Assembly: GCA_016296945.1 (NCBI GenBank)
Contig: JAEDHQ010000002.1
Location: 1-56,026 of the forward strand
DNA from: Bacilli bacterium
Lineage (GTDB): Bacteria > Bacillota_I > Bacilli_A > ML615J-28 > CAG-698
DNA length: 56,026 nt
Reading direction: 5' to 3'
Numbering within the stretch: the stretch's first letter is position 1; every line of letters begins with the position of its first letter. Shown here one piece after another: positions 7,702-16,258 of this stretch. A program made the translations under genes and the position numbers. The notes beneath the pieces are model-generated. The model was given only the letters and a program-made list of their open reading frames with translations. It made no database searches and was not told the DNA's origin.

Positions 7702-8304
7702 ATGAATTTACCAAATAAATTAACTATCGGAAGAATGTGCGCAATTCCGCTTGTTATTGCAATATCTTTGATATCTGCATTGCGTAATATTGTTATTTTG
7801 GAAACAGTTACATTACAAGAATTATTATTACTAATTATTTTTGCTTTAGCATCAATTACAGATTGCTTAGATGGAAAGATTGCAAGAAAATATAATCTTG
7901 TAACTAACTTTGGTAAGTTTATGGATCCATTAGCTGATAAACTATTAGTTTTATCAACACTAATTGCACTACTTGAAATGGGGAAATTTAGTGTTTTTGG
8001 TGTGAGTTTAGGATTCGTAATAACAATTATCTTAGCACGTGAACTTGCTATTACAAGTTTACGTACGATTGCTGCTGATAATGGTGTGGTTATTGCAGCA
8101 TCAAAATTAGGAAAATATAAAACTGTTTCACAAATGGTTATGATAATCTTTTTAATTATTGATTGTTATCCATTTACATTTTTAGGCGGTGTAGCAAGAG
8201 ATGTTACTGCTTTAGTTTTAATTTCAATTGCTACTATCTTAACTATTGTTTCTGGAATTGATTATTTTATAAAAAATGGTTCTGTTCTCAAACAATCTAA
8301 ATAG
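7702..8304 (+). CDS. pgsA: CDP-diacylglycerol-glycerol-3-phosphate 3-phosphatidyltransferase
   Basis: PgsA makes phosphatidylglycerophosphate, the first committed step to phosphatidylglycerol and cardiolipin, at the inner face of the membrane. The 200-residue product has several membrane helices and the complete CDP-alcohol phosphotransferase motif (D-G-x2-A-R ... G-x3-D-x3-D), visible as DCLDGKIARKYN then GKFMDPLADK around residues 54-77. The start matches the usual MNLPNKLT. Oddly, the best ribosome site (AAAGGG) is about 29 nt upstream, in front of a 4-codon ATG frame and a small hairpin. The gene stands directly before recA as in many Firmicutes, but without cinA between them. Confidence 0.94.
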   Translation: MNLPNKLTIGRMCAIPLVIAISLISALRNIVILETVTLQELLLLIIFALASITDCLDGKIARKYNLVTNFGKFMDPLADKLLVLSTLIALLEMGKFSVFGVSLGFVITIILARELAITSLRTIAADNGVVIAASKLGKYKTVSQMVMIIFLIIDCYPFTFLGGVARDVTALVLISIATILTIVSGIDYFIKNGSVLKQSK

Positions 8305-8373
8305 ATATCAATAATAATAAAACAAGAATTTAGAAATAAAATAATAAACAACAAATATAAATAGGAGAAAAAT

Positions 8374-9363
8374 ATGGCTGAAGAAAAAAATAAAGCGTTA
8401 GAACAAGCATTTAAGGATATTGAGAAACAATTTGGAAAAGGCTCAGTAATGCGTTTAGGAGAAAAAGTGCATGAAAAGATGGAAGTCATTCCAACTGGAT
8501 CTGTTTCTTTAGATATGGCATTAGGTGTTGGCGGATATCCAAAGGGACGAATCGTGGAAATCTATGGACCTGAAAGTAGTGGAAAAACAACTTTTGCTTT
8601 ACATGCAATTGCGGAGGCACAAAAAGAAGGTGGCATTGCCGCTTTCATTGATGCTGAACATGCTCTTGATCCACGTTATGCTCATGCTTTAGGTGTTGAT
8701 GTTGATAATTTAATTGTTTCTCAACCTGACACTGGTGAACAAGCATTAGAAATTGCTGACCACTTAATTAAAAGTGGTGCTATCTCAATTTTAGTAGTTG
8801 ACTCAGTTGCTGCATTAGTTCCAAAAGCAGAAATTGATGGTGATATGGGAGATTCTCATGTTGGTATTCAAGCTCGTTTAATGTCACAAGCAATGCGTAA
8901 ATTAAGCGGAGCAATTAGTAAGAGTAATGCTGTTGCTATCTTTATTAACCAAATAAGAGAAAAAGTTGGTGTAATGTTTGGAAGCCCAGAAACTACCTCA
9001 GGTGGTCGAGCTTTAAAATTCTATGCATCAGTACGCTTAGATATCCGTCGTGTTGAACAAATCAAACAAGGTGATACTCCAATTGGTAACTTAACAAGAG
9101 TAAAAGTTGTTAAGAACAAAGTAGCTCCCCCATTTAGAGTAGTTGATGTTGACTTAATCTACGGTAAGGGTATAAGTAAAGAAGCTGAAATCTTAGATTT
9201 AGCAGTTAAGTATGATATTATTAATAAGAGTGGATCATGGTTCTCATATAATGATGAAAAACTAGGTCAAGGTCGAGAAAATATCAAACAATATCTACAT
9301 GAAAATCCTAACCTTTTAGAAGAAATTCATCAAAAAATTAAAGATGTATACATGCAAGAATAA
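8374..9363 (+). CDS. recA: Recombinase RecA
   Basis: RecA catalyses homologous strand exchange and activates the SOS response. The 329-residue protein shows Walker A GPESSGKTT at residues 65-73, Walker B LVVDSVAALVP, the L1/L2 DNA-binding loops (MSQAMRKL; FINQIREKVGVMFGSPETT) and a truncated acidic tail compared with the usual 340-350 residues. AGGAG precedes the start. I see no LexA-type palindrome (CGAAC-N4-GTTCG) in the 69 nt upstream, so SOS control is not evident. A hairpin terminator follows. Confidence 0.98.
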   Translation: MAEEKNKALEQAFKDIEKQFGKGSVMRLGEKVHEKMEVIPTGSVSLDMALGVGGYPKGRIVEIYGPESSGKTTFALHAIAEAQKEGGIAAFIDAEHALDPRYAHALGVDVDNLIVSQPDTGEQALEIADHLIKSGAISILVVDSVAALVPKAEIDGDMGDSHVGIQARLMSQAMRKLSGAISKSNAVAIFINQIREKVGVMFGSPETTSGGRALKFYASVRLDIRRVEQIKQGDTPIGNLTRVKVVKNKVAPPFRVVDVDLIYGKGISKEAEILDLAVKYDIINKSGSWFSYNDEKLGQGRENIKQYLHENPNLLEEIHQKIKDVYMQE

Positions 9364-9402
9364 AACTTAAAAATTTATTTGCGATAAGAAAAGAAAAAAT
9401 TT

Positions 9403-9435
9403 GGTTTCTAATAATTTTATTAGAAGCCTTTTTTT
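9403..9435 (+). terminator. Terminator after recA
   Basis: GGTTTCTAATAA (9403-9414) pairs with TTATTAGAAGCC (9417-9428), followed by seven Ts. Confidence 0.82.
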
Positions 9436-9532
9436 ATGAAGAAAGATTTGATTTATAAAGGAAAAGATAAAAAAATATTATAAATACATATTTTTAAATA
9501 TAATAATTTTTTAAATTGAGAGATTTCTTCCA

Positions 9533-9561
9533 TTGACTGAAATAGTTTTTTGTAGTATAAT
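9533..9561 (+). promoter_or_regulatory. Promoter of rny
   Basis: TTGACT at 9533-9538, a 17-nt spacer and TATAAT at 9556-9561 make a near-consensus sigma-A promoter. The predicted leader is about 80 nt. Confidence 0.75.
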
Positions 9562-9649
9562 TAAAAGGATGTAAAATATTATGTATAATTACTTATAATT
9601 TAATAACTAATTTTATATAGATTTACAAATTTAAAAATAGGAGGAAAAT

Positions 9650-11269
9650 ATGTCAAGAATTATTATGCTTTCTGGAAGCAATGTTCTTAACTTCCTTATC
9701 CCTCTATTTGTCGGCATTTTATGTTTATTAGGTGGAGCGTTCATCGCTTTTGCAATTTTACGTTTGCGTTATAAGAAAGCAGGATTAGATGCAAATAAAA
9801 TTATTGAAGATGCGAAAAAGAGCGCAGAAGACAATCGTAAGAAAGTTGTTTTAGAGACAAAACAAGAATTGTTTAAATTAAAACAAGATTCTGAAAAAGA
9901 AATTAAACAAGCTAAAATTGAATGTGATCGTGAAATTAAAGAACGCAAAAAATCAGTTTTAGAAAGCGAACAAAAATTATCTCAGCGTGAAGAACGTTTA
10001 GATAACAGAAGTAACAATCTTGATAAGAGAGAAGAAGGTTTAAATTCAAAAGAACAAAAGATTGATCAAAGAAAAGCGGAACTTGAAAAACAATTTGTGA
10101 AAGTCGACGAATTGATTGCTGAACAAAATCAAAAATTGATTGAAATTTCAGGTTTAAAGGTTGAGGAAGCAAAGAAGATTATTTTAGAAAGAATTGAAGA
10201 AGAAATGTCTTTGGAAATTGCTGGTGTTATTAAAGAAAATGAAGAAAAAGCAAAAGTTGAATCTGCACGTAAAGCCCAAATTTTACTTGCTAATGCAATT
10301 CAACAATATGCTAATGAAAGTGTTAGTGAAAAAACAGTTTCTGTTGTTCCACTTCCAAATGATGAAATGAAAGGTCGCATTATTGGTCGTGAAGGTCGTA
10401 ATATTAGATCAATAGAAGCATCAACTGGTGTTGACTTAATAATTGATGACACACCTGAAGCTGTAGTTATTTCTAGTTTTGATCCAATCAGAAGAGAAAT
10501 AGCACGTCGTACATTAGAAGCATTAATTGCTGATGGTCGTATTCAACCATCAAGAATTGAAGAATTAGTTGCAAAATTTAAGAAAGAATTAGATATAGAA
10601 TTAAGAGAAGCTGGTGAAAAAGCTGTCTTTGATGTAGGCGTTGGTAAAATGCATCCTGAATTAATCAAGTTATTAGGACGCTTAAAATATCGTACAAGTT
10701 ATGGTCAAAATGTTTTAGACCATTCAATTGAAGTTGCTCATTTGGCTGGAAAACTAGCAGTTGAAATAGGCTTAAATGAAGTAGTAGCTCGTCGTGCTGG
10801 TTTGTTACATGATATTGGAAAAGCTGCTGATAGTGAAAATGAAGGAAGCCATATTGATATTGGTGTTGAACTAGCAACAAAATATCGCGAAAATGCTACT
10901 GTTATTGATGCAATTGCATCTCATCATGGTGATAAAGAAGCAACAACTGTGATAGCACAATTAGTTGCTGCTGCAGATACTTTATCTGCTGCTCGTCCTG
11001 GAGCTAGAAATGAATCAATTGAGAATTATATTAAGCGTTTAACACAATTAGAAGAAATTTGTAATGGTTTCAAGGGTGTTGAAAAATCATTTGCTTTACA
11101 AGCTGGACGTGAAATCCGTGTTTTAGTAAAACCAACTGAAGTAGATGATACATTAGCATATAAATTAGCACGTGATATACGTATTAAGATTGAAAATACT
11201 TTAACTTATCCAGGAACAATCAAAGTAACTGTTATTCGTGAAACTCGTGTTCAAGAAACAGCTAAATAA
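9650..11269 (+). CDS. rny: Ribonuclease Y
   Basis: RNase Y is the membrane-anchored endoribonuclease that starts mRNA turnover in many Gram-positives. The 539-residue protein has one N-terminal membrane helix (about residues 13-38), a long coiled coil rich in E, K and Q (about 50-220), a KH RNA-binding domain with GRIIGREGRNIRSIE, and an HD domain with LLHDIGKA (His387-Asp388). Length and order match the family. GGAGG lies 5 nt before the start. It is followed by ymdB and spoVS, as in Bacillus subtilis. Confidence 0.97.
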   Translation: MSRIIMLSGSNVLNFLIPLFVGILCLLGGAFIAFAILRLRYKKAGLDANKIIEDAKKSAEDNRKKVVLETKQELFKLKQDSEKEIKQAKIECDREIKERKKSVLESEQKLSQREERLDNRSNNLDKREEGLNSKEQKIDQRKAELEKQFVKVDELIAEQNQKLIEISGLKVEEAKKIILERIEEEMSLEIAGVIKENEEKAKVESARKAQILLANAIQQYANESVSEKTVSVVPLPNDEMKGRIIGREGRNIRSIEASTGVDLIIDDTPEAVVISSFDPIRREIARRTLEALIADGRIQPSRIEELVAKFKKELDIELREAGEKAVFDVGVGKMHPELIKLLGRLKYRTSYGQNVLDHSIEVAHLAGKLAVEIGLNEVVARRAGLLHDIGKAADSENEGSHIDIGVELATKYRENATVIDAIASHHGDKEATTVIAQLVAAADTLSAARPGARNESIENYIKRLTQLEEICNGFKGVEKSFALQAGREIRVLVKPTEVDDTLAYKLARDIRIKIENTLTYPGTIKVTVIRETRVQETAK

Positions 11270-11297
11270 AAAATAAATTTTTATATGTTTGAAAATT

Positions 11298-11342
11298 AAG
11301 TTTCTAGTTAAAACTTTGATAGTTCTACTAGAAACTTTTTTA
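11298..11342 (+). terminator. Terminator between rny and ymdB
   Basis: The 11-bp perfect stem AAGTTTCTAGT (11298-11308) / ACTAGAAACTT (11327-11337) has an 18-nt loop and a T-tail. It may be only partial, since ymdB begins 16 nt later with no clear promoter of its own. Confidence 0.7.
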
Positions 11343-11358
11343 AAAGTAGAGGTAATTT

Positions 11359-12135
11359 ATGGAAATATTAATTATCGGTGATGTTTTTTCCAAACTAGGT
11401 CGAAGTGCTTTAGAGAGAAATATCAAAAGGATTAAAAGTGAACGAAAAATCAATTTAATAATCTGTAATGGTGAAAATATATCCCACGGTCGTGGAATGA
11501 ATGAAGGACACTATCTTTGGTTATTAAACCAGGGTGTAAATGTTATTACATTAGGAAATCACACATGGAATCAAAGAAGCATCTATAATATAATTGATGA
11601 CGCCAAATGTCTAGTTAGACCTTATAATTATAAAGGAGATGTTCCAGGGACTGGATATATTACAATTAATTATAATGGAATTAAAATAACAGTTTTTCAA
11701 ATGTTAGGACAAGTTTTTATGAATGAAGAAGTTGATAGCCCATTTGAAAAGACAGAAGAATTATTACAAAAGCTTGAAAGCGATATAATAATTTGTGATT
11801 TTCATGCTGAATCAACAAGTGAAAAGATTGCTTTTGGTTATGCATTTGATGGAAGAATTACTTGTGTTTATGGAACACATACGCACGTTCAAACAGCTGA
11901 TGAAAGAATCTTAGAAAAAGGAACTGCATATATTACTGATATCGGAATGACAGGGCCAATTGAAGGAGTAATAGGTGTCAAAAAAGATATTATAATTGAT
12001 CGATATATCAATAACGGAAAGATGCGTTTTGAACCAGAAGATGAAGGAAAATCGCAATTCTGTGGAATAATTTTAGAAATTAATGATACTACACATAAAG
12101 TGACACGAATCGACAGGCTGAACGTGATAGAATAA
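11359..12135 (+). CDS. ymdB: YmdB metallophosphoesterase
   Basis: YmdB (TIGR00282) is a calcineurin-like phosphodiesterase that hydrolyses 2',3'-cyclic nucleotides and affects late adaptive behaviours such as biofilm formation in Bacillus. The 258-residue product carries the full set of metal ligands of the family: Asp8, Glu39 and Asn40 (NGEN), Asn67 and His68 (GNHTW), His149 (DFHAE), His174 and His176 (GTHTH). Its position between rny and spoVS is the standard Bacilli order. The ribosome site is AGAGGT. Confidence 0.95.
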   Translation: MEILIIGDVFSKLGRSALERNIKRIKSERKINLIICNGENISHGRGMNEGHYLWLLNQGVNVITLGNHTWNQRSIYNIIDDAKCLVRPYNYKGDVPGTGYITINYNGIKITVFQMLGQVFMNEEVDSPFEKTEELLQKLESDIIICDFHAESTSEKIAFGYAFDGRITCVYGTHTHVQTADERILEKGTAYITDIGMTGPIEGVIGVKKDIIIDRYINNGKMRFEPEDEGKSQFCGIILEINDTTHKVTRIDRLNVIE

Positions 12136-12166
12136 TGATGTAAACTTTAACACAGGAGGTAAAATT

Positions 12167-12427
12167 ATGGATGTATTAAAAGTTTCATCAAAGTCAAAAC
12201 CAAATTCAGTAGCTGGTGCACTTGCAAATTCGTTTAAAGACAAAAGAGCGGTAGAAATTCAAGCAGTTGGAGCTGGGGCATTGAATCAAGCAATCAAATC
12301 AATCGCTATTGCCAGAGGATATGTTGCCCCAACAGGTAAAGATTTAATTTGTATTCCAGCATTTTCTGATATTCAGATTGATGGTGAGGAAAGAACTGCT
12401 ATTAAATTAATAGTAGAAACTCGATAA
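12167..12427 (+). CDS. spoVS: Stage V sporulation protein S
   Basis: SpoVS is a small, highly conserved Alba-like protein affecting septation timing and later sporulation stages. The 86-residue product matches the family over its whole length, from MDVLKVSSKSKPNSVAGA through the GAGALNQAIKSIAIARGY core to the C-terminal KLIVETR. AGGAGG lies 8 nt before the start. It closes the rny-ymdB-spoVS unit and is followed by a terminator. Confidence 0.97.
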   Translation: MDVLKVSSKSKPNSVAGALANSFKDKRAVEIQAVGAGALNQAIKSIAIARGYVAPTGKDLICIPAFSDIQIDGEERTAIKLIVETR

Positions 12428-12466
12428 TATATGAAAGATTAGAAATTGTAATCAAAAAAAAGATAG

Positions 12467-12498
12467 AATAGTGAGTGATTTTCACTTACTATTTTTTT
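12467..12498 (+). terminator. Terminator after spoVS
   Basis: AATAGTGAGTG (12468-12478) pairs with CACTTACTATT (12483-12493), followed by a T-run. Confidence 0.82.
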
Positions 12499-12557
12499 AA
12501 GAGACAAATTCTTTGTTTTGTCTAAAAATGTAAAAAAAGAGCTTTCAATAATAGGTA

Positions 12558-12586
12558 TTGAAAAAAACTGTAAAAAGTAATAAAAT
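12558..12586 (+). promoter_or_regulatory. Possible promoter for the GNAT-kinase-miaB unit
   Basis: TTGAAA at 12558-12563, 17 nt, TAAAAT at 12581-12586. A second -10-like TATAAT at 12594-12599 has no matching -35. Confidence 0.4.
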
Positions 12587-12618
12587 ATTAACATATAATA
12601 TTGTTAGTAGGTGTTTAG

Positions 12619-13194
12619 ATGAAAAGTAGTTTACCAATACTTGAAACAAATAGACTAATCTTACGAGAAATCAGAGAATCTGATTCTCTAGATATGTATG
12701 AATATGCGCAACTACCTTACATTGGTCCGCAAGCAGGTTGGGAACCACATGGTAGTATTTCTCATACTAGAGAGGTAATTAAAAGTTTTAATCGTAAACC
12801 ACAGTATGGTCAGCTTGGTGTTTTCGCAATTCTTTATAAAGCCAATATGAAGATGATTGGAACAGTTGAATTACACACATATACTCGTAATTTCAAAGCT
12901 GAATTAGGTTATACTGTTAATCCACAGTATTGGGGAATGGGAATTGCTTGTGAATCATCAAAGGCAGTTATTAGATGGGGTTTTGAAGAACTAAATTTAA
13001 AGCGCATTGAATGCTGTTGTTTCACAGATAATAACCAATCACGACGTGTTTGTGAAAAATTATTATTTCCTTTTGAAGGTATTAGAAGAAAGGGATATAA
13101 ATTATATAATAATTATATTGGTGATCTTGAATGTTATGCGATGACTGATGATGATTACCATAGAATTATTGAAAATGATTTATGGAATAAATGA
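12619..13194 (+). CDS. GNAT acetyltransferase (RimJ/RimL-like)
   Basis: This is a 191-residue N-acetyltransferase of the RimJ/RimL type. It shows the N-terminal signature ETNRLILREIRESDS, the motif A/B core ELGYTVNPQYWGMGIACESS that binds acetyl-CoA, and the family's C-terminal NQSRRVCEKL followed by GIRRKGYK. The target could be a ribosomal protein N-terminus or a small molecule and cannot be decided. TAGGTG precedes the ATG. The next gene starts 1 nt after its stop codon, so the two are coupled. Confidence 0.88.
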   Translation: MKSSLPILETNRLILREIRESDSLDMYEYAQLPYIGPQAGWEPHGSISHTREVIKSFNRKPQYGQLGVFAILYKANMKMIGTVELHTYTRNFKAELGYTVNPQYWGMGIACESSKAVIRWGFEELNLKRIECCCFTDNNQSRRVCEKLLFPFEGIRRKGYKLYNNYIGDLECYAMTDDDYHRIIENDLWNK

Positions 13195-13195
13195 G

Positions 13196-14146
13196 ATGAT
13201 TCATGATATTTTAAGTTTTGTAAAAAGAAATAAAAAACAATATCCACTAATGGAGAAAATTGATTTATATAAATTATTATTTCAAAAAAATCTCTTAGTT
13301 GGTCATTTAGTAACAATAGGTGATATTAAAGATTATTTAAATAAAGAATTAAAGGAAATTAATAATCTTGATGATAACTCTTTACTTTATGAATATATTA
13401 GCGAGTGTGTCGTAAGAATTAATCTTAAACCTTTTTTAAAGGTCTATTCGCAAGAAAGATTATTAGATTTATTTTATAAATCTTCATCTATTGAAACTAG
13501 TAATAATTTACTTAATGATGTAAAAATGTTTGCTTTAGAAGATATCTATCAAGACTACTTAGGAAGAATACCAAGTCATAGTGATATATATCGTCATAGT
13601 TATCATCCTCATTATCGTGTATGTGCTAGTAGTTTATTAGATATCGATTTAAAAACTTTAAAACTTCAAAATTTTATTGAAAGTGTTCGTTCTGATAAAC
13701 TGACAATTATTGCTTTAGAAGGACGTTGTGGTAGTGGGAAAACGACAATAGCTAAAAACTTAAAAAATGTTACAGTCATTGAATTAGATGATCACTTTGA
13801 TTCCGAAAGCGATCCAATTAATTTAGAATATTTAGAAGAATTACTAGAAAGTTTAGAAGTAGGAAATATAATCACAGAAAAATGCTATGATTGTCATCGA
13901 AAATCATATTATTATAAAGAAAAAACAATTAGTAATGTAGTAGTTGTAGAAGGGGTATATGGATATCTTGAAAGATTACGTAAATACTATGATTACTTAG
14001 GTTACATTGTAATCGATAAAGATACACAAATGGAAAGAATTAAGAAGCGAAGCAATTATCAAGATTTTATTTGTAAATGGATTCCGAGAGAAGAAAAATA
14101 TTTTGATAGTTTTGATTTTGTAGTTAATGCTGATATCTTAATTTGA
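13196..14146 (+). CDS. P-loop kinase with an uncharacterised N-terminal domain
   Basis: This 316-residue protein has a C-terminal kinase-like P-loop domain: Walker A EGRCGSGKTT at about residues 177-186, an acidic strand IELDDHFDS, VVVEGVYG, and a lid-like DTQMERIKKR, resembling uridine/nucleoside kinases. The first 150 residues contain QYPLMEKIDLYKLLFQ and GHLVTIGD and match no named domain I know, although the same combination is familiar from hypothetical Firmicutes proteins. The start at 13196 follows the previous stop by 1 nt; an upstream ATG at 13148 would overlap the preceding gene by 47 nt. The substrate is unknown. Confidence 0.7.
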   Translation: MIHDILSFVKRNKKQYPLMEKIDLYKLLFQKNLLVGHLVTIGDIKDYLNKELKEINNLDDNSLLYEYISECVVRINLKPFLKVYSQERLLDLFYKSSSIETSNNLLNDVKMFALEDIYQDYLGRIPSHSDIYRHSYHPHYRVCASSLLDIDLKTLKLQNFIESVRSDKLTIIALEGRCGSGKTTIAKNLKNVTVIELDDHFDSESDPINLEYLEELLESLEVGNIITEKCYDCHRKSYYYKEKTISNVVVVEGVYGYLERLRKYYDYLGYIVIDKDTQMERIKKRSNYQDFICKWIPREEKYFDSFDFVVNADILI

Positions 14147-14176
14147 AAGTTAATTTAAGAAACAAAGGTAAAATAT

Positions 14177-15670
14177 ATGAATACAAAAGACAAAGAAAAC
14201 AAACAAAATATTAAAAAAGTAAAGGCAAAACTAACAAAAAAAGAATTCAGTCGTTTTGTTGTTCCATCTTTAACGCTTGCCCGTAAAAGATTAATTAAAG
14301 ATACACCAGTAATCAATTTTAATTTAGATGATAAATTAAAAGGATTTGGTTTAGGTAAATTCTATTTGATGAAAACTTATGGATGTCAAGGTAATCTTGC
14401 TGATAGTGAAAAGATGGCAGGAATTTTAGAAGCGATGGGATATCAAGAAACACAAGATGATAGTGTTGCAGATGTTATTATCTTTAACACATGTGCAATA
14501 AGAGAAAACGCTGAAAATCGTGTTTTTGGTGAACTTGGAAGAATTAAAAACTTAAAAACAATTAAAAAAGATTTGTTGATGATTATTTGTGGATGCATGA
14601 GTCAAGAAGAAAAAGTAGTTAATATGATTGCTTCTAAATATCCACAAGTTGATATTGTCATTGGCACTCATAATATTGCCTTATTAGGTGAATATATTTA
14701 TGAAGCATATACAAAAAATAGTCGTATCATTGAAGTGTTCTCGAAAGAAGGAGAAATATATGAAGAAGTACCGATGAAACGAGCTTCAAGTCGTCGTGCA
14801 TGGGTTAATATTATGTATGGTTGCGATGAGTTCTGTACATATTGTATTGTTCCATATACTCGTGGTAAAGAACGTTCTCGTCATCCTCAAGAAGTAATAG
14901 ATGAAGTAAAGGAATTAGTCAAGGAAGGATATGTTGATATTACCTTATTAGGTCAAAATGTTAATGCGTATGGCAAAGACTTTGTTGATATCAAATATTC
15001 TTTCGCAAATTTATTAGAAGATTTAAGTAAAACAGGAATTCCTCGTATTCGTTATACCACATCTCATCCTCGTGATTTAGATTTAGAGACAATCAAAGTA
15101 ATGGGAAAATATCCAAATATTATGCCACATTTACATTTGCCAGTGCAATCTGGTAGTAATACAGTTTTAAAACGAATGAATCGTAAATATACAAAAGAAG
15201 AATACTTAGAAAAAGTAAGTTGGTTACGTGAATATGTTCCTGGCATTTCTCTAACAACAGATATTATTGTTGGTTTTCCAAATGAAAGTGATGAAGACTT
15301 TTTAGAAACATTAGATCTTGTAGAAAAGGCTGGTTTTGAAGGTGCTTTCACTTTTATTTACTCGAAACGAGAAGGAACACCAGCTGCATCTTTTCCCGAT
15401 TCAATTAGTGATGAAGTGAAAAAGGAAAGACTATTGCAATTGAATGAAAAAATAAATGAAGGATTTTTAAAAGGTAACCTCCGTTTTGAAAATCAAATAT
15501 TAGATGTTTTAGTAGAAGGATATTCTGAAAAAGATCCAACAATGTTAACTGGGTATACTCCTCATGAAAAATTAGTAAACTTTGAAGGAACAAGTGATTT
15601 AATTGGTAAAGTAGTAAAAGTTAAGATTATAAAGGCTTATAGCTGGCATTTACGTGGCGAATTAGTCTAA
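14177..15670 (+). CDS. miaB: tRNA-2-methylthio-N6-dimethylallyladenosine synthase MiaB
   Basis: MiaB is a radical-SAM methylthiotransferase that modifies A37 of tRNAs reading UNN codons. The 497-residue protein has an extended N-terminus, the MTTase domain with cluster cysteines Cys70 (KTYGCQGN), Cys106 (FNTCAI) and Cys140 (ICGCMSQ), the radical-SAM CxxxCxxC at Cys216/220/223 (YGCDEFCTYC), and a C-terminal TRAM domain. Its position before cotE matches Bacillus order, although ymcA is absent here. Confidence 0.96.
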   Translation: MNTKDKENKQNIKKVKAKLTKKEFSRFVVPSLTLARKRLIKDTPVINFNLDDKLKGFGLGKFYLMKTYGCQGNLADSEKMAGILEAMGYQETQDDSVADVIIFNTCAIRENAENRVFGELGRIKNLKTIKKDLLMIICGCMSQEEKVVNMIASKYPQVDIVIGTHNIALLGEYIYEAYTKNSRIIEVFSKEGEIYEEVPMKRASSRRAWVNIMYGCDEFCTYCIVPYTRGKERSRHPQEVIDEVKELVKEGYVDITLLGQNVNAYGKDFVDIKYSFANLLEDLSKTGIPRIRYTTSHPRDLDLETIKVMGKYPNIMPHLHLPVQSGSNTVLKRMNRKYTKEEYLEKVSWLREYVPGISLTTDIIVGFPNESDEDFLETLDLVEKAGFEGAFTFIYSKREGTPAASFPDSISDEVKKERLLQLNEKINEGFLKGNLRFENQILDVLVEGYSEKDPTMLTGYTPHEKLVNFEGTSDLIGKVVKVKIIKAYSWHLRGELV

Positions 15671-15680
15671 ACCCTAGTAG

Positions 15681-15712
15681 CATTACATTATTTCTTAGAA
15701 TATAATGTAATG
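15681..15712 (+). other. Inverted repeat just upstream of cotE
   Basis: A perfect 11-bp inverted repeat, CATTACATTAT (15681-15691) and ATAATGTAATG (15702-15712), ends 1 nt before the cotE ribosome site (AGGAGGG). There is no T-run. It could be an RNA hairpin masking translation, an operator, or part of a mother-cell promoter. Confidence 0.5.
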
Positions 15713-15725
15713 AGGAGGGATATTA

Positions 15726-16250
15726 ATGAATGGCATTCGCGAAATTGTTACTAAAGCTGTAGTTGGCAAAGGTAAAAAACTAATTCGTTTAACTGATACT
15801 TTGACTCCCAATAATACCCCATATAGTATTTTAGGATGTTGGATAATTAACCATCAATTTGAAGCAGAGTTATGTGATAATGTTGTTAATATTAATGGTA
15901 CATATGAGATTAATATCTGGTATGCTTATGATAACAACACTAGAACTGATATTGCAAGACAAGTATCAAATTACACGCAAACAATAAAGATTCGAGAAAT
16001 CGTTGATGACTTATGCAATGATGGTCGCGATGTAATTGTTCGTGTGCTACAACAACCTACAGTTACAAATGGTGAAATTTGTGATAATTTAATTAATGTG
16101 GAAATTATAGTTGAATTGTTAGCTGAAGTAATCGGGGAAACAAAAATTAAAGTCACAATCTTTGATCAATTTGATCCATGTGATCCATATGAACAAGAAG
16201 ACTTTGAAAACCAAATAAATGAAGACTTTATTAATCAAGAAACACAATAG
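15726..16250 (+). CDS. cotE: Outer spore coat morphogenetic protein CotE
   Basis: CotE assembles in the mother cell around the forespore and is needed for outer coat formation. The 174-residue protein has the family start (IREIVTKAVVGKGKK), SILGCWIINHQFEAE, the INIWYAY motif, DVIVRVLQQP, and ELLAEVIGETK followed by an acidic, low-complexity tail (DPCDPYEQEDFEN). Length is close to that of B. subtilis CotE. AGGAGG is 9 nt before the ATG, with an 11-bp inverted repeat just upstream. Its place after miaB is the Bacillus position. Confidence 0.93.
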   Translation: MNGIREIVTKAVVGKGKKLIRLTDTLTPNNTPYSILGCWIINHQFEAELCDNVVNINGTYEINIWYAYDNNTRTDIARQVSNYTQTIKIREIVDDLCNDGRDVIVRVLQQPTVTNGEICDNLINVEIIVELLAEVIGETKIKVTIFDQFDPCDPYEQEDFENQINEDFINQETQ

Positions 16251-16258
16251 GTGAAGAT

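Noticed and set aside
13148..13195. An earlier start for the kinase-like protein
   Set aside because: It would overlap the GNAT gene by 47 nt without a ribosome site. The ATG at 13196 follows the GNAT stop directly.
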